From positions 1-64,000 of the forward strand of contig CAZVZK010000038.1 of assembly GCA_964630925.1 (NCBI GenBank): 64,000 nucleotides of DNA, written 5' to 3'. This document shows positions 8,754 through 21,600 of this stretch, one piece after another. Below the pieces are notes generated by a model that searched no databases, was not told the DNA's origin, and saw only the letters and a list, made by a program, of their open reading frames with translations. Position numbers and translations under genes: made by a program. This DNA comes from RGDT01 sp964630925. GTDB taxonomy: Bacteria; Planctomycetota; Planctomycetia; Gemmatales; Gemmataceae. Every line of letters starts with the position of its first letter. Position 1 is the first letter of the stretch.

Positions 8754-9185
8754 TCACTTCTCGACGCCGAGCAGCTCCACCTCGAACACCAGGTCCGAGC
8801 CGGCGGGGATCAGGCCGTCGCCGACCTCACGGTCCCCGTAGGCCAGCTTCGCCGGGATGTGCAGCTTGCGTTTGCCGCCCACCTTCATGCCGGCGACGCC
8901 CTCGTCCCACCCCTTGATCACCCGGCCCTTGCCGAGCGGGAACTCGAAGGCCTTGCCCCGGTCCACGCTGCTGTCGAACTTCTTGCCGCCCTTGGCCAGC
9001 CAGCCGGTGTAATGCACCTTCACCGTCTGCCCGGCCTTGGCCTCGTCGCCGGTGCCGACCTTCAGGTCCTCGTACTTCAGGCCCGTCTTCGTCTCGACGA
9101 TCTTCGGCTTCGGCTCCGTCTCGGGCCGGCCCGGCGCCACGCCGCAGAAGGCCACGGCCACGGCCAACAGTGTCAATCGCTTCAT
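8754..9185 (-). CDS. FKBP-type peptidyl-prolyl isomerase, single domain, secreted
   Basis: A 143-aa protein with a signal peptide (about residues 1-19, MKRLTLLAVAVAFCGVAPG) and one FKBP domain. Domain motifs include VKVHYTGWLAKGGKKFDSS, VIKGWDEGVAGMKVGGKRKL, IPAKLAYGDREVG and the terminal DLVFEVELLGV. FKBPs catalyse cis-trans isomerisation of Xaa-Pro bonds; an exported one would assist folding in the periplasm. Its ATG overlaps the stop of the upstream double-FKBP gene (ATGA, 9182-9185), so the two are translationally coupled and probably arose by duplication. Confidence 0.92.
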   Translation of the reverse strand: MKRLTLLAVAVAFCGVAPGRPETEPKPKIVETKTGLKYEDLKVGTGDEAKAGQTVKVHYTGWLAKGGKKFDSSVDRGKAFEFPLGKGRVIKGWDEGVAGMKVGGKRKLHIPAKLAYGDREVGDGLIPAGSDLVFEVELLGVEK

Positions 9186-9982
9186 TTCTTCTCCTTCTTG
9201 GACGAATCTTCGATCTCGAGCAGCTCAACGTCGAACATCAGGTCGGCGCCCGGTGGGATGTCCTCGCCCGCGCCGACCTCGCCGTACCCCAGCTCGGACG
9301 GGATGAACAACTTGCGTTTGCCGCCAGGCTTCATGCCGGCGACGCCCTCGTCCCACCCCTTGATCACCTTGCCGAGGCCGAGGACGAAATCGAACGGCCT
9401 GCCCCGCCCGACGCTGCTGTCGAACTGCATCCCACCCTGCGCGAGCCGGCCCGTGTAGTGGACGAACACCCTGTCCCCGGCCTTGGCCGGCGGGCCGTCG
9501 CCCTGCTTCACGTCGTCGTAGCGCAGGCCCGAGGCCGTCTTCTTCCACTTCGCCGACTCGGCCTCGCCGTCGAAGCCCGCGACGGTCCCCACGAGGTGGA
9601 CCTCGAACATGAGGTCCGAATTGGCCGGGATCTTGTCGCCCCGCGCCTCCTCGCCGTAGGCCATCGCCGCCGGGATGAAGAGCTTGCGTTTGCCGCCCGG
9701 CTTCATGCCGGCGACGCCCTCGTCCCAGCCCTTGATGACCCGGCCGGCGCCGAGGCGGAACTCGAACGGCGACTTGCCGACGCTGCTGTCGAACTCCTTG
9801 CCGCCCTGGGCCAGCCAGCCGGTGTAATGGATCAGCAGGTTGTCGCCCGCCTTCACCGGCTCGCCCCTGCCCTCGGCGAGGTCCTCGTACTTCACCCCCG
9901 ACGAGAGCGTCTTCGTCCAGTTGCCCCCGTCGCCGCAGCCCGCGGCCAGCAGCGCCACGCCCAGCAACAGAATCCGCGTCAT
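9182..9982 (-). CDS. Lipoprotein with two tandem FKBP peptidyl-prolyl isomerase domains
   Basis: A 266-aa protein starting with a lipoprotein signal (MTRILLLGVALLAAGCGDG, lipobox LAAGC). It has two complete FKBP domains, roughly residues 28-137 and 150-260. Each has the HYTGWLAQGG or HYTGRLAQGG motif, GWDEGVAGMKPGGKRKL, and a final DLMFEV or DLMFDV strand. Two FKBP domains in one chain are less common than one and suggest multivalent binding of unfolded clients at the membrane. The gene starts five bases after metH ends and overlaps the next FKBP gene, so all three probably share a transcript. The upstream extension of this frame is the metH shadow. Confidence 0.9.
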   Translation of the reverse strand: MTRILLLGVALLAAGCGDGGNWTKTLSSGVKYEDLAEGRGEPVKAGDNLLIHYTGWLAQGGKEFDSSVGKSPFEFRLGAGRVIKGWDEGVAGMKPGGKRKLFIPAAMAYGEEARGDKIPANSDLMFEVHLVGTVAGFDGEAESAKWKKTASGLRYDDVKQGDGPPAKAGDRVFVHYTGRLAQGGMQFDSSVGRGRPFDFVLGLGKVIKGWDEGVAGMKPGGKRKLFIPSELGYGEVGAGEDIPPGADLMFDVELLEIEDSSKKEKK

Positions 9983-9987
9983 GCCCC

Positions 9988-13665
<3,678 letters not shown>

Positions 13666-13822
13666 CTCGCGCTTCCGTAAGGTGGGGCTGCTTGCAAAGA
13701 CACGGGTGAGGCGGGGGGCGTTTTCGCCCTGAGTGAATAGTGTACGGCACCCGGCCCCCCGGAAGAAGGGGGTTCCCCGTCCCGGCGTCCGATATCATGA
13801 CGGGATACCACGGAGGCCTGCC

Positions 13823-16800
13823 ATGCCCGTCTGCCCGAGCTGCGGCGACATCTATGCCGCCACCGAATTCGCCTGCCCGCGTTGCACCGGCTTCGCCGAC
13901 GCCCCGTGGCGGCCGACACGCGCCCCCCTCATCCCCGAGATCGCCGACGAGCAGCCGCGGCGGCGGCCCTCCGGCGGGATCGGCGTGCGCACCATCCTCG
14001 TGGGCATCGCGCTGCTGTGCGGCCTGGGCGGCCTCGCCTTCGTCGGCATCTCCGCCCTCCCCGCGTTGTTCCGCACGACGCCCCCCGAGCCGGCCGACTG
14101 GGACGCCTGGCGGGCCGAGGTCCGCGAGGCGATCAAGGGCGGGGGCGTCGACGCGGCCCCGGAGCTGGCCCCGGCCCTGCGCCCCCTCTTCGACGCCCTC
14201 GGCCAGGCCACACGGGCCGGCGACGGCCGGGCCATCGCCGACCTCTACGACGTGCAGGCGATGACCCGTCGGGCCGGCCTCGCCCGCTTCGGCGGCGCGG
14301 GCTCCGAGGCCGGCCTCCGCGCCGGCTTCGCCCGCAGCCAGGGCAAGGACCCCAAGGAGGCCCGCTGGACACGCTACGACTTCCGCTCGATCCGACGCAT
14401 GGCCGACGGCTCGGCCGTCGCCATCGTGTTCCACCACTCCGAGGGCTTCGGCGTCCTGAAATTCCGCTACTGGGTGTCCCAACGCACCGGGCCCTGGCGC
14501 ATCGAGGACGCCGAGGAGCTCAGCTCCGGCATGCGCTACTCCGCCCTGATCGCCGCCGCGGCCACGCAGATGCAGGGCGGCGCCAGGGACCTGGAGGCGG
14601 ACACGGCGACGGTCACCGAAGCCATGCGTCTCGCCATCGCCCAGGACGGCGCCGGCGCGCGACGCAAACTCGCCCTGATCAAGGGCCCCATCGCCCTCCC
14701 CCAGCTCGAGGCCCTGCGCCGGGTCGCCCACGCCCTCGTCGAGATCCAGGACGGCGCCTTCGCCGCCGCCCTCACCCACCTCGACGCCGCCGAACGCGCC
14801 AACCCCGACATGCCCTTGCTGATGATGTTTCGCGGCGTCGCCCTCAACGGCAGCAACCAGCACGAGAAGGCCGTCCCCCACCTGGAGGCGTTCCGCGACC
14901 TGCTGGGCGACGACGCCCCGGTCAACTTCCAGCTCGGCCTCGCGTACCAGGCCGTCAGGCGCCCCAAGGACGCCGCCGTCGAGTACCGCAAGTCGCTCGA
15001 CCTCGACCCGGACCAGGCGGCGGCGCTGCTCTCGCTCATCCGCTGCATCGGGGACGAGGACGGGCGCGAGGACGTCGGCGAGCGTTTCGCCAAGTTGGCC
15101 GACCCGAAGGCCGGCTTCGACTATATCTGCTCCGAATTGGAGGACGACGGCGACGAGGCCGAGGCCCTCGCCATCCTGTGCGCCGCCATGCGCAAGATCG
15201 ACGCGCGGCACCCGCCGCTGGCGTACTACGAGAGCCTCGGTCACGCGCACCGCCGCGAGCCCGAGAAGGCCGCCGCCCGCTTCACCGAGGCGCTGGCCAT
15301 GCAGCGTGACGCGGCGACGCGCGAGAAGTGGGGCCGCGGCTTCCTCGCCGTCCTGTGCGCGACGGGCCGGCCCGAGGTGGCCTACGCCGTCCTGCCCGAC
15401 AAGAAGGAGGGGTTCGTGCGTATCGCCCGCCACCTGCACGAGCGGGGGGGGCGGCACTCCCTGGTCGCCCTCTGTGCGCGCCACGCCCGGTTCCACCCCG
15501 ACGAGCCGACGCTGCCCTTCTACCGGGCCGCCGGCCTGCTCGCCGCCGACGACCCCGAGGGCGCCGACGCCGCCTTCACCGCCGGGATGGCCACGAAGCC
15601 CGACGCGGAGATCGTCCGCGAGTTCCGCGCCGACCGCGTCCTCGCCCGCTATCAGATGGGCCGCCCGCTGGACGCCTACCGCGAGATCGGCCCGGCCAAG
15701 GAGACGTTCGAGCAGCTCGCCCAGCTACTGGCGTCCGACGGCCCCGAAGACCTGGGCGGGCTCGCCGCCCTGCACGAGAAGCGCTTCCCCGGCGCCCCCG
15801 AGCTGGCGCCCGTCCGCTGCCTGCTGTCCGCGATGCGGGGCAAGCACGAGGAGGCGGTCAAGCTGTTCGCCGCGGCCCTCGCCGACGAGGGCGACAAGGA
15901 GCGTGCGGGCCGCCTGACCGGTGCCTTCCTGTCGGAGATGCGCCGCCAGGGCCGCGTGCTGGAGGCGTACCGTGCCGCGCCGGACGCGCGGCAGGCGTTC
16001 TCCGTCCTGACGCCGGACGACGACGACGAGCTGCCCGACTGGATGCCGGCCCTGTTGGCGGCACACAGGGAGCGCGACCCCGGCGACCCGGAGCTGGTCC
16101 TTTATGACGCGGGCCTGCTGCGCCAGAAGAAGGACCGGGCCGGCGAGGCGGCGCTGCTGGAGGCCGCCCTGGCGCGGGCCGAGGGGGACGAGCGGGAGAG
16201 GATCAAGGGCGCCCTGGTGCGGGCCCTGGCACGGGCCGGACGCCTGCCCCGTGCCGTCGCCCTCCTCGGCCCGTCCACCGCCCTGCGTCACCTCGGCTAC
16301 CAACTGCACGAGGACGGCAAGGGCGGCGAATTGCTCCTGCTCGCGCTGGCGTGCGGGCCGTCGCCGGAGGCCCTCCAGGCGGAGGGCCGGGCGTGGCTCC
16401 TGCTGGGCAGGCCGGCGCGCGCCCTGGAGGCGCTCCGCGTTCTGGCGAAGGCGGATGAGAAGCGGCCCTGGATGGCCGAGCAGTTGGCGGGCGACCTCGC
16501 CCTGGCCGGCCAGGCCCGCGAGGCGAACGCCGCCCTGGGTGGCACCTCCGTCCTGGCCATCGCGCGCCGGCTGCAATCGGCGAAGCGGGCCGCGGACGCG
16601 GCGGCCTTCGCCGAGGCGCGTCTGGCCGAGGCCCCCGGCGACGCGGGGGCGCACGAGGCGCTTTTCGAGGTGTATCGGGCGCGGGGCGACGCCCGGAGGG
16701 CCGGGTGGCACCTGCGGCGGATCGCGGGGGACACCCGTCCGCGGATGGGGCATCACGAGGCGTGGCTGGCGGCCGCGAATGGCCGGGCGGCGGAACACCT

Positions 16801-17329
16801 CGCCGCCCACCCCGAGATGTTCTGGGTGCTGACGTCGGCGTGCGAGTCGAGCGGCGACGCCGGGCAGCTCCGCGCCCTGGCGATGGTGGAGCGGAGGCTG
16901 CGGCCCGGCCCGATGCGTGCCCTGATCTGGGAGGCGAAGGCGCGCGCCCTGGCCGGCGACCACGCGGGGGCGGCGCGGCTGATCGGATCGAACCGGGCCG
17001 TGCTGGGCCGCCCGTCGTCGCGCCGGGAGGCGGCCGGCCTGCTGGTGCGGGCGCTGGTGAAGGCGGGCCGGGGCGCGGACGCCGTGCGCGAGGCGGAGGC
17101 CCTGGATCGGCGGCGGATCCTGGACGGCGTGGCGCTGGTGCTGGCGCACGCGGCAGCGGGCGACGCCGATGCGTGCCTGGAGGTGTTGGGCCGGCCGGAC
17201 CACGTCGGCTGGCTGGCGGACGCCTGCCGCCGAGACCCCGACCTCGGCCCGATCCTGGGCGGGGAGAGGTTCGCCGCCGTGCGTGCCAAGTATCCGCCGA
17301 AGCCGCCGCGGGCTGACGATGGCCCCTGA
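13823..17329 (+). CDS. Giant zinc-ribbon, single-TM, TPR-rich protein (first of tandem pair)
   Basis: A 1168-aa protein. The N-terminus is a small zinc ribbon (CPSCG and FACPRC; Cys4, 7, 18, 21), then APLIPEIADE, then one membrane helix at about residues 56-78. The large C-terminal region is alpha-helical and Ala/Leu/Arg-rich, of TPR type (for example FQLGLAYQAVRRPKDAAVEYRKSL). The expected topology is a cytoplasmic zinc ribbon with the TPR solenoid outside. CGGAGG precedes the ATG. A clear paralogue of similar length lies 1.3 kb downstream (18674-22138), sharing the N-terminal layout and many internal blocks (AFLSEMRR/DFLSEMRR, EGRAWLLLGRP). Function is unknown; protein-protein scaffolding is the natural inference. 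Confidence 0.85.
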   Translation: MPVCPSCGDIYAATEFACPRCTGFADAPWRPTRAPLIPEIADEQPRRRPSGGIGVRTILVGIALLCGLGGLAFVGISALPALFRTTPPEPADWDAWRAEVREAIKGGGVDAAPELAPALRPLFDALGQATRAGDGRAIADLYDVQAMTRRAGLARFGGAGSEAGLRAGFARSQGKDPKEARWTRYDFRSIRRMADGSAVAIVFHHSEGFGVLKFRYWVSQRTGPWRIEDAEELSSGMRYSALIAAAATQMQGGARDLEADTATVTEAMRLAIAQDGAGARRKLALIKGPIALPQLEALRRVAHALVEIQDGAFAAALTHLDAAERANPDMPLLMMFRGVALNGSNQHEKAVPHLEAFRDLLGDDAPVNFQLGLAYQAVRRPKDAAVEYRKSLDLDPDQAAALLSLIRCIGDEDGREDVGERFAKLADPKAGFDYICSELEDDGDEAEALAILCAAMRKIDARHPPLAYYESLGHAHRREPEKAAARFTEALAMQRDAATREKWGRGFLAVLCATGRPEVAYAVLPDKKEGFVRIARHLHERGGRHSLVALCARHARFHPDEPTLPFYRAAGLLAADDPEGADAAFTAGMATKPDAEIVREFRADRVLARYQMGRPLDAYREIGPAKETFEQLAQLLASDGPEDLGGLAALHEKRFPGAPELAPVRCLLSAMRGKHEEAVKLFAAALADEGDKERAGRLTGAFLSEMRRQGRVLEAYRAAPDARQAFSVLTPDDDDELPDWMPALLAAHRERDPGDPELVLYDAGLLRQKKDRAGEAALLEAALARAEGDERERIKGALVRALARAGRLPRAVALLGPSTALRHLGYQLHEDGKGGELLLLALACGPSPEALQAEGRAWLLLGRPARALEALRVLAKADEKRPWMAEQLAGDLALAGQAREANAALGGTSVLAIARRLQSAKRAADAAAFAEARLAEAPGDAGAHEALFEVYRARGDARRAGWHLRRIAGDTRPRMGHHEAWLAAANGRAAEHLAAHPEMFWVLTSACESSGDAGQLRALAMVERRLRPGPMRALIWEAKARALAGDHAGAARLIGSNRAVLGRPSSRREAAGLLVRALVKAGRGADAVREAEALDRRRILDGVALVLAHAAAGDADACLEVLGRPDHVGWLADACRRDPDLGPILGGERFAAVRAKYPPKPPRADDGP

Positions 17330-17536
17330 GCGAAGTCATCGGCCCGGGGCGGTCAGCAGGACGGTTAGGACGCTGAGGACGCCGACACGGCGGATGACCG
17401 GGGATGAATGTGGATGAGAATGGGCGACGGCTCTAACTGACGCCCAAACTGCTCATCGAAGATCGTGCGTCGCGTGGTTTAATGCGCGGTGCGGGGCATC
17501 CCAGCGCCCCAGCACGACGAAGGAGGGGGGACAGAG

Positions 17537-17806
17537 ATGAACGCCCGGATGAAGGGCCCGGCGAAGAACGGCGATACCAACGGCGTGGCGAGCAACGGCC
17601 ACGCCGACGCCGGAACGGACGAAAAGCCCGAGGGCCCCGCCGGCGGTGCGCCGGCGGGTGAGGTGGACAACGAGGGGACCCGTACATCCGTCTGGAGTGC
17701 GGGCGGTTCATGCCCGGCAACAGGGGCGGGCCCGGCAACCCCTTCGCGCGGCACGTCGCCGCCATGCGCGCCGCCATCTGCGCGGCGGTCCCGCGCGAGA
17801 GGCTGA
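17537..17806 (+). pseudogene. N-terminal part of a frameshifted small gene
   Basis: A strong ribosome site (AGGAGGGGGG) precedes ATG 17537, which opens an Ala/Gly/Asp-rich peptide (MNARMKGPAKNGDTNG). From about 17675 this frame stops making sense. A conserved-looking motif, LECGRFMPGNRGGPGNPF, continues in the frame one base back, where the only upstream stop is TGA 17659. A one-base slip in the GGGGACCC run (17674-17681) would join the two. Either the gene is broken, the sequence has an indel, or there is programmed frameshifting. The low-complexity N-terminus matches what such proteins usually carry. Confidence 0.45.
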
Positions 17807-18426
17807 TGAGGATCGCGGACAAGGTGGCCGAGATGGCCGAGAACGGCAACCTGGCGGCGGCGCGTCTGATCTTCCGCTACTGCGGGGGCGTGCCGGGGCC
17901 GACGCCGGACCCGGACACGCTGGACGCGCAGGAGATGGAGGGGCGCAGGGCGGCCACGGTGACGGCGGACGACCTGGACCTCATCGAGAGGAAGATGCCC
18001 GCCAGCGCCCTGTGCGTCCTGGCGCACGCGGCCACGCCCGAGGTCAGGCAGGCGTGGGCGGAGGACAGGGCGAGGCGGGAGAAGGACGCGGCGCGTGGGG
18101 GTGGGGTGACGACGGCGGAGGTGGGGGGCGCGGCGCCGGCGCGGGAAGACACGGCACGCTCACGCCGTGCCGCTCGCCTTGGCGACGCGGCGCAGCCTGC
18201 GCCGGCGCAGGCGCCGGGGCGTGCGGACGGGCTGCCCGACGGCGGCGATGTCGAGGAGACGCTGCGTGGGCTGGCGGGGGGGCCGCGCGAGGGCGATGGG
18301 TGCCAGTCGCTGACTTCCTCCGTCACCAAACGGGAAATACAGCGGGACGCCGAACGCGCCCCGGCCGGCCCGGGGGTGCCGGCCCCGGACGCGGACGGCG
18401 CGAGCGGTGGCACGGATCGTCGCTGA
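17710..18426 (+). CDS. Small-terminase-like (DUF5681-type) hypothetical protein, 5' end probably frameshifted
   Basis: As an open frame this is 238 aa from an internal ATG, but the motif GRFMPGNRGGPGNPF begins upstream of that ATG. That shows the true N-terminus is in the 17537 frame. After the motif comes a helical segment (RHVAAMRAAICAAV, RIADKVAEMAENGNLAAARLIFRYCGGVP) that resembles planctomycete proteins with 'PGNxGGPGNP' openings, related to DUF5681. The last 100 residues are low-complexity and contain a copy of a genome repeat (18150-18177), so the C-terminus looks eroded or extended by the repeat. No good ribosome site precedes 17710. Function is unknown. The gene sits between the two giant TPR genes. 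Confidence 0.5.
   Translation: MPGNRGGPGNPFARHVAAMRAAICAAVPRERLMRIADKVAEMAENGNLAAARLIFRYCGGVPGPTPDPDTLDAQEMEGRRAATVTADDLDLIERKMPASALCVLAHAATPEVRQAWAEDRARREKDAARGGGVTTAEVGGAAPAREDTARSRRAARLGDAAQPAPAQAPGRADGLPDGGDVEETLRGLAGGPREGDGCQSLTSSVTKREIQRDAERAPAGPGVPAPDADGASGGTDRR
18150..18177. repeat. 28-bp REP-like repeat copy inside the small gene
   Basis: The 28 bases here (core CACGGCACGCTCACGCCGTG) are identical to the right arm of the palindromic element at 56531-56595, 38 kb away. The core is itself a near-palindrome (GCACGG/CCGTGC). Its position within an open frame suggests the repeat inserted into, or was captured by, the degenerate 3' part of the 17710-18426 gene. Confidence 0.75.
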
Positions 18427-18673
18427 TCGCCTCTTCGCCCCTGGATGCACGGATGAATTAAACCTCGCTCACCGGGCGAGGGGGCGAGGGCGCTACGCAC
18501 AGGACGGAGCCGTCCGATGAGGAACGCTCGCCTCGCGGAACCGGCGGGCTGCCGCGGCGCTCACCTCGGGCGGGATCGCTGTTGGCCGACTTGCGTCCGA
18601 TTCTCAGCGGAGAGGGCGGGGGTGGGTGATGCCCGCGTCCCTATGATGAGCATCACACCCCGGAGCCAGCGCC

Positions 18674-21600
18674 ATGCCCGCCTGCCCGAACTGCGGTGAC
18701 GATTACGGCGACCAGTTCGCCTGCCCGCGCTGTACCGCCTTCGCCACGACCCCCTGGCGTCCCACGGTCACGCCCCTCATCCCCGAGGTCGCCGACGAGA
18801 AGAAGCCCCCGCGCAACGCCGTCACCCTCGGCGGCTGCGTCGGGCTCGTCGTCGTCCTCCTCGCCGTCGGCTTCGCCGCCTGGGGCGGCTGGCGCGCCTA
18901 CAAGGACGGCCGGTGGCGCGACGCCCCCGCCGCCGACGACGACTGGCGCGAGGACGCCCGCGCCGTGGCCGGCGGCGACCCGGTGGACGCCGAGGGCATG
19001 GCCCCCGAGCTGCGTCCCGTGCTGTTGGCGTTCGGCGCCGCCACGCGCCGGCAGGATGGCGCCGCCCTCGCCGCCCTCTTCGACATCGAGCGCTACCTCG
19101 AGGCGGCCGGGGCGCCCCCCCGCCTCATCTCCGACCCCGATTTCCGCGACAGGATGCGTCGGGATCTCGGCGTCCAGCTCGGCGAACGCCCCGCCTCCGC
19201 CGGCTTCGACGCCGTCGAGCTGCGCTCCGTGCGCCGCCTCCCCGGGCTGGAGTACGTCGTCATCGCCCGCTCGTCCGCCGACGGCCACGTCTGGCGGACC
19301 CGCTTCTGGCTCACCCGCCGCGACGGCGGGTGGCGCCTCTTCGACATGGAGGACCTGCTCACGGTGACGCGGATGTCCGCCATGGAGCGCGCCGCCGTGC
19401 GTGCCGCCAGGGACGGCGTCCCCCTCGCCCGCCTGCAGGCCGGCGACAAGGCCATCGACGCCCTCCGGGCCCTCGGACGGGGCGACAAGGAGGGCGCCCG
19501 CCGCCACCTCGACGGCATCGCCGGCACGGCGGCCCTGCCGGCGATGGAAGGCCTCCGCCAGGTCGCCCACGCCCTCCTCGAGTCGGACGAGGGCCGGTTC
19601 GAGAAGGCCCTCACCCACATCGACGCCGCCGAACGCGCCCACCCCGAGATGCCCCTCGCGATGCTGGCGCGGGGCCGGGCGCTCGTCGCCCTCGGCCGGG
19701 CCGAGGAGGCCCTCAAGCCCCTGGAGGCGTACCACGCCCTCATGGGCGACGACCAGGACGTCTGTCTGTACCTCGGCGAGTGCCACCGCAGGCTCGGCCG
19801 CGGGCCGGAGGCGGCGGCGAACTTCCGCAAGTCCCTCGGCTTCAACGCCAAGAGGGACGGCCCCCTGTGGGGCCTGCTATTCTCCCTGTCCAACGACGAC
19901 CCCGGCGCCGACATCGCCGGGTACCTCGCGAAGCAGGGGGACCCCAAGGGCTTCTTCACACGCACGGCCCCCGAGCTGGTGCAGGAGGGCATGCACCTGT
20001 CGGCGCGGCTGCTCCGCGACGCCATGCGCGAGATCGACCCGAAGCTGCCCGAGCTGCTGTACCACGACGCCCTCGGCCTGGCCCGCGGCGAGGGCCCGGC
20101 GGAGAAGGGCGTCGAGCTTTACAAGGAGGCGCTGGCCGCGCCGGGCGACAAGGAGGCCCGCGCCGGCTGGCCGGACGCCTTCTTCAAGGCGATGCTCGAC
20201 GGCGAGCGTCCGGAGCTGGCGTACCCGCTGGTGCCGGGCAAGGCGGAGGCGTTCCGGCAGATCGCCGCCGAGCTGCACCGCCGCCGCTCGCCGGCGCTCC
20301 TGGGGCTGGTGCGCCTGCGTGCCGCGAGGGCGCCCGACGACCCGCTGGTCCCGCTGTACCGCGGGGCCGCCCTGCTGAACGCCGGCGACCCCGACGGCGC
20401 TGCGGCGGCGTTCGCCGAGGGCGCGGGGGCGGCGCGCGAGGTCATCGAGCCGTTCCACGCCGATCGTGTGCGGGCGCTTTACCTGTGCGGGCGGGCGATG
20501 GAGGCGCTCCGCGAGGTCAACCCCGCCGGCGAGACGTTCACCCTCCTGGCCGAGCTGATGGCCCAGGACGGCCCGGAGGAATTCGCCGCCCTGGTGTCGC
20601 TGCACGGGCGGCGCTTCCCCGGCGCCCGCGAGCTGGCCCCGGCGGAGTGCCTGCTGCTGGCGAAGCAGGGCAAGGGGGGCGAGGCGATCAAGCTTGTGCC
20701 CGAGGCGCTGGCGGCCGACACCGACGCCGGGCGGCGTCGGCGCTGGGTGGAGGACTTCCTGTCGGAGATGCGGCGGAACGGCATGGGCGTGGAGGCGTAC
20801 CTGGCCGCCCCGGAGCCGCGCCCGGCGTTCGCCGCCCTGTGGCCGCCGGAGGCCGACCCGGGCTCTCCGTGGCTGGCGCGTCTGCTGGAGGAGCACAGGA
20901 GGCGCGACCCGTCCGACCCGCTGCTGCCGCTGCGTGAGGCGGCGTTGCTCGGCCGGAAGAGGGATTACGCGGGGGCGGCGGCGGTGCTGGAGGTGGCCTG
21001 GCGCCGGGCCGAGGGCGACGAGAGGGAGGACCTGGCTTTCGAGGCGGCGATGGCGCTGGTGAAGGCCCGGCGCGTGGCGCGGGCCACCGCCCTGATCCCG
21101 GCGGAGGAGCAGGTGCAGCTCGCCGCGTGGATCCACGCGGCGCGGCGGGGGCCGGAGCTGCTGCTCCAGGCGCGGGCGCTGCGTGCCAGGCACCCGCACG
21201 CCGCCGAGCTGATGGAGGGCCGGGCCTGGCTCCTGCTGGGCCGCCCGGACCGGGCGCTGGCGTCGCTGGGGCGGCTCGCGCAGGCGGAGGAGGCGGCGGC
21301 CGCCGCCGAGCAGCTCGCCGGCGAGTGCGCCGAGGCCGGTGTGCCGCCGGCCATGTGCGTCGCCGCCCTGAACAAGGATGGCGCGACGGCCGTCGTGGGC
21401 CTGGCGCTGATCGCGGCCCGCCGCCCGGCGGAGGCGCTGAACCTGATCGATCAGACGAAGACACACGGGACGGCGGAGGGCGAGTACCTCCTGGCCGTGC
21501 TGTATCAGTGGCGTGGCGACACCCGCCAGGCGCGTTGGCACCTCGCCCGGGTGCCCAGGAAATCGCCCCTCCAACGCGCCCATCTGCCGGGGTGGCGGGC

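Noticed and set aside
13666..13822. Possible SAM, SAH or B12 riboswitch in the metH leader
   Set aside because: The conserved cores of these riboswitches (including the B12 box) were looked for on the minus strand and not found; only a small GGGCG hairpin is present.
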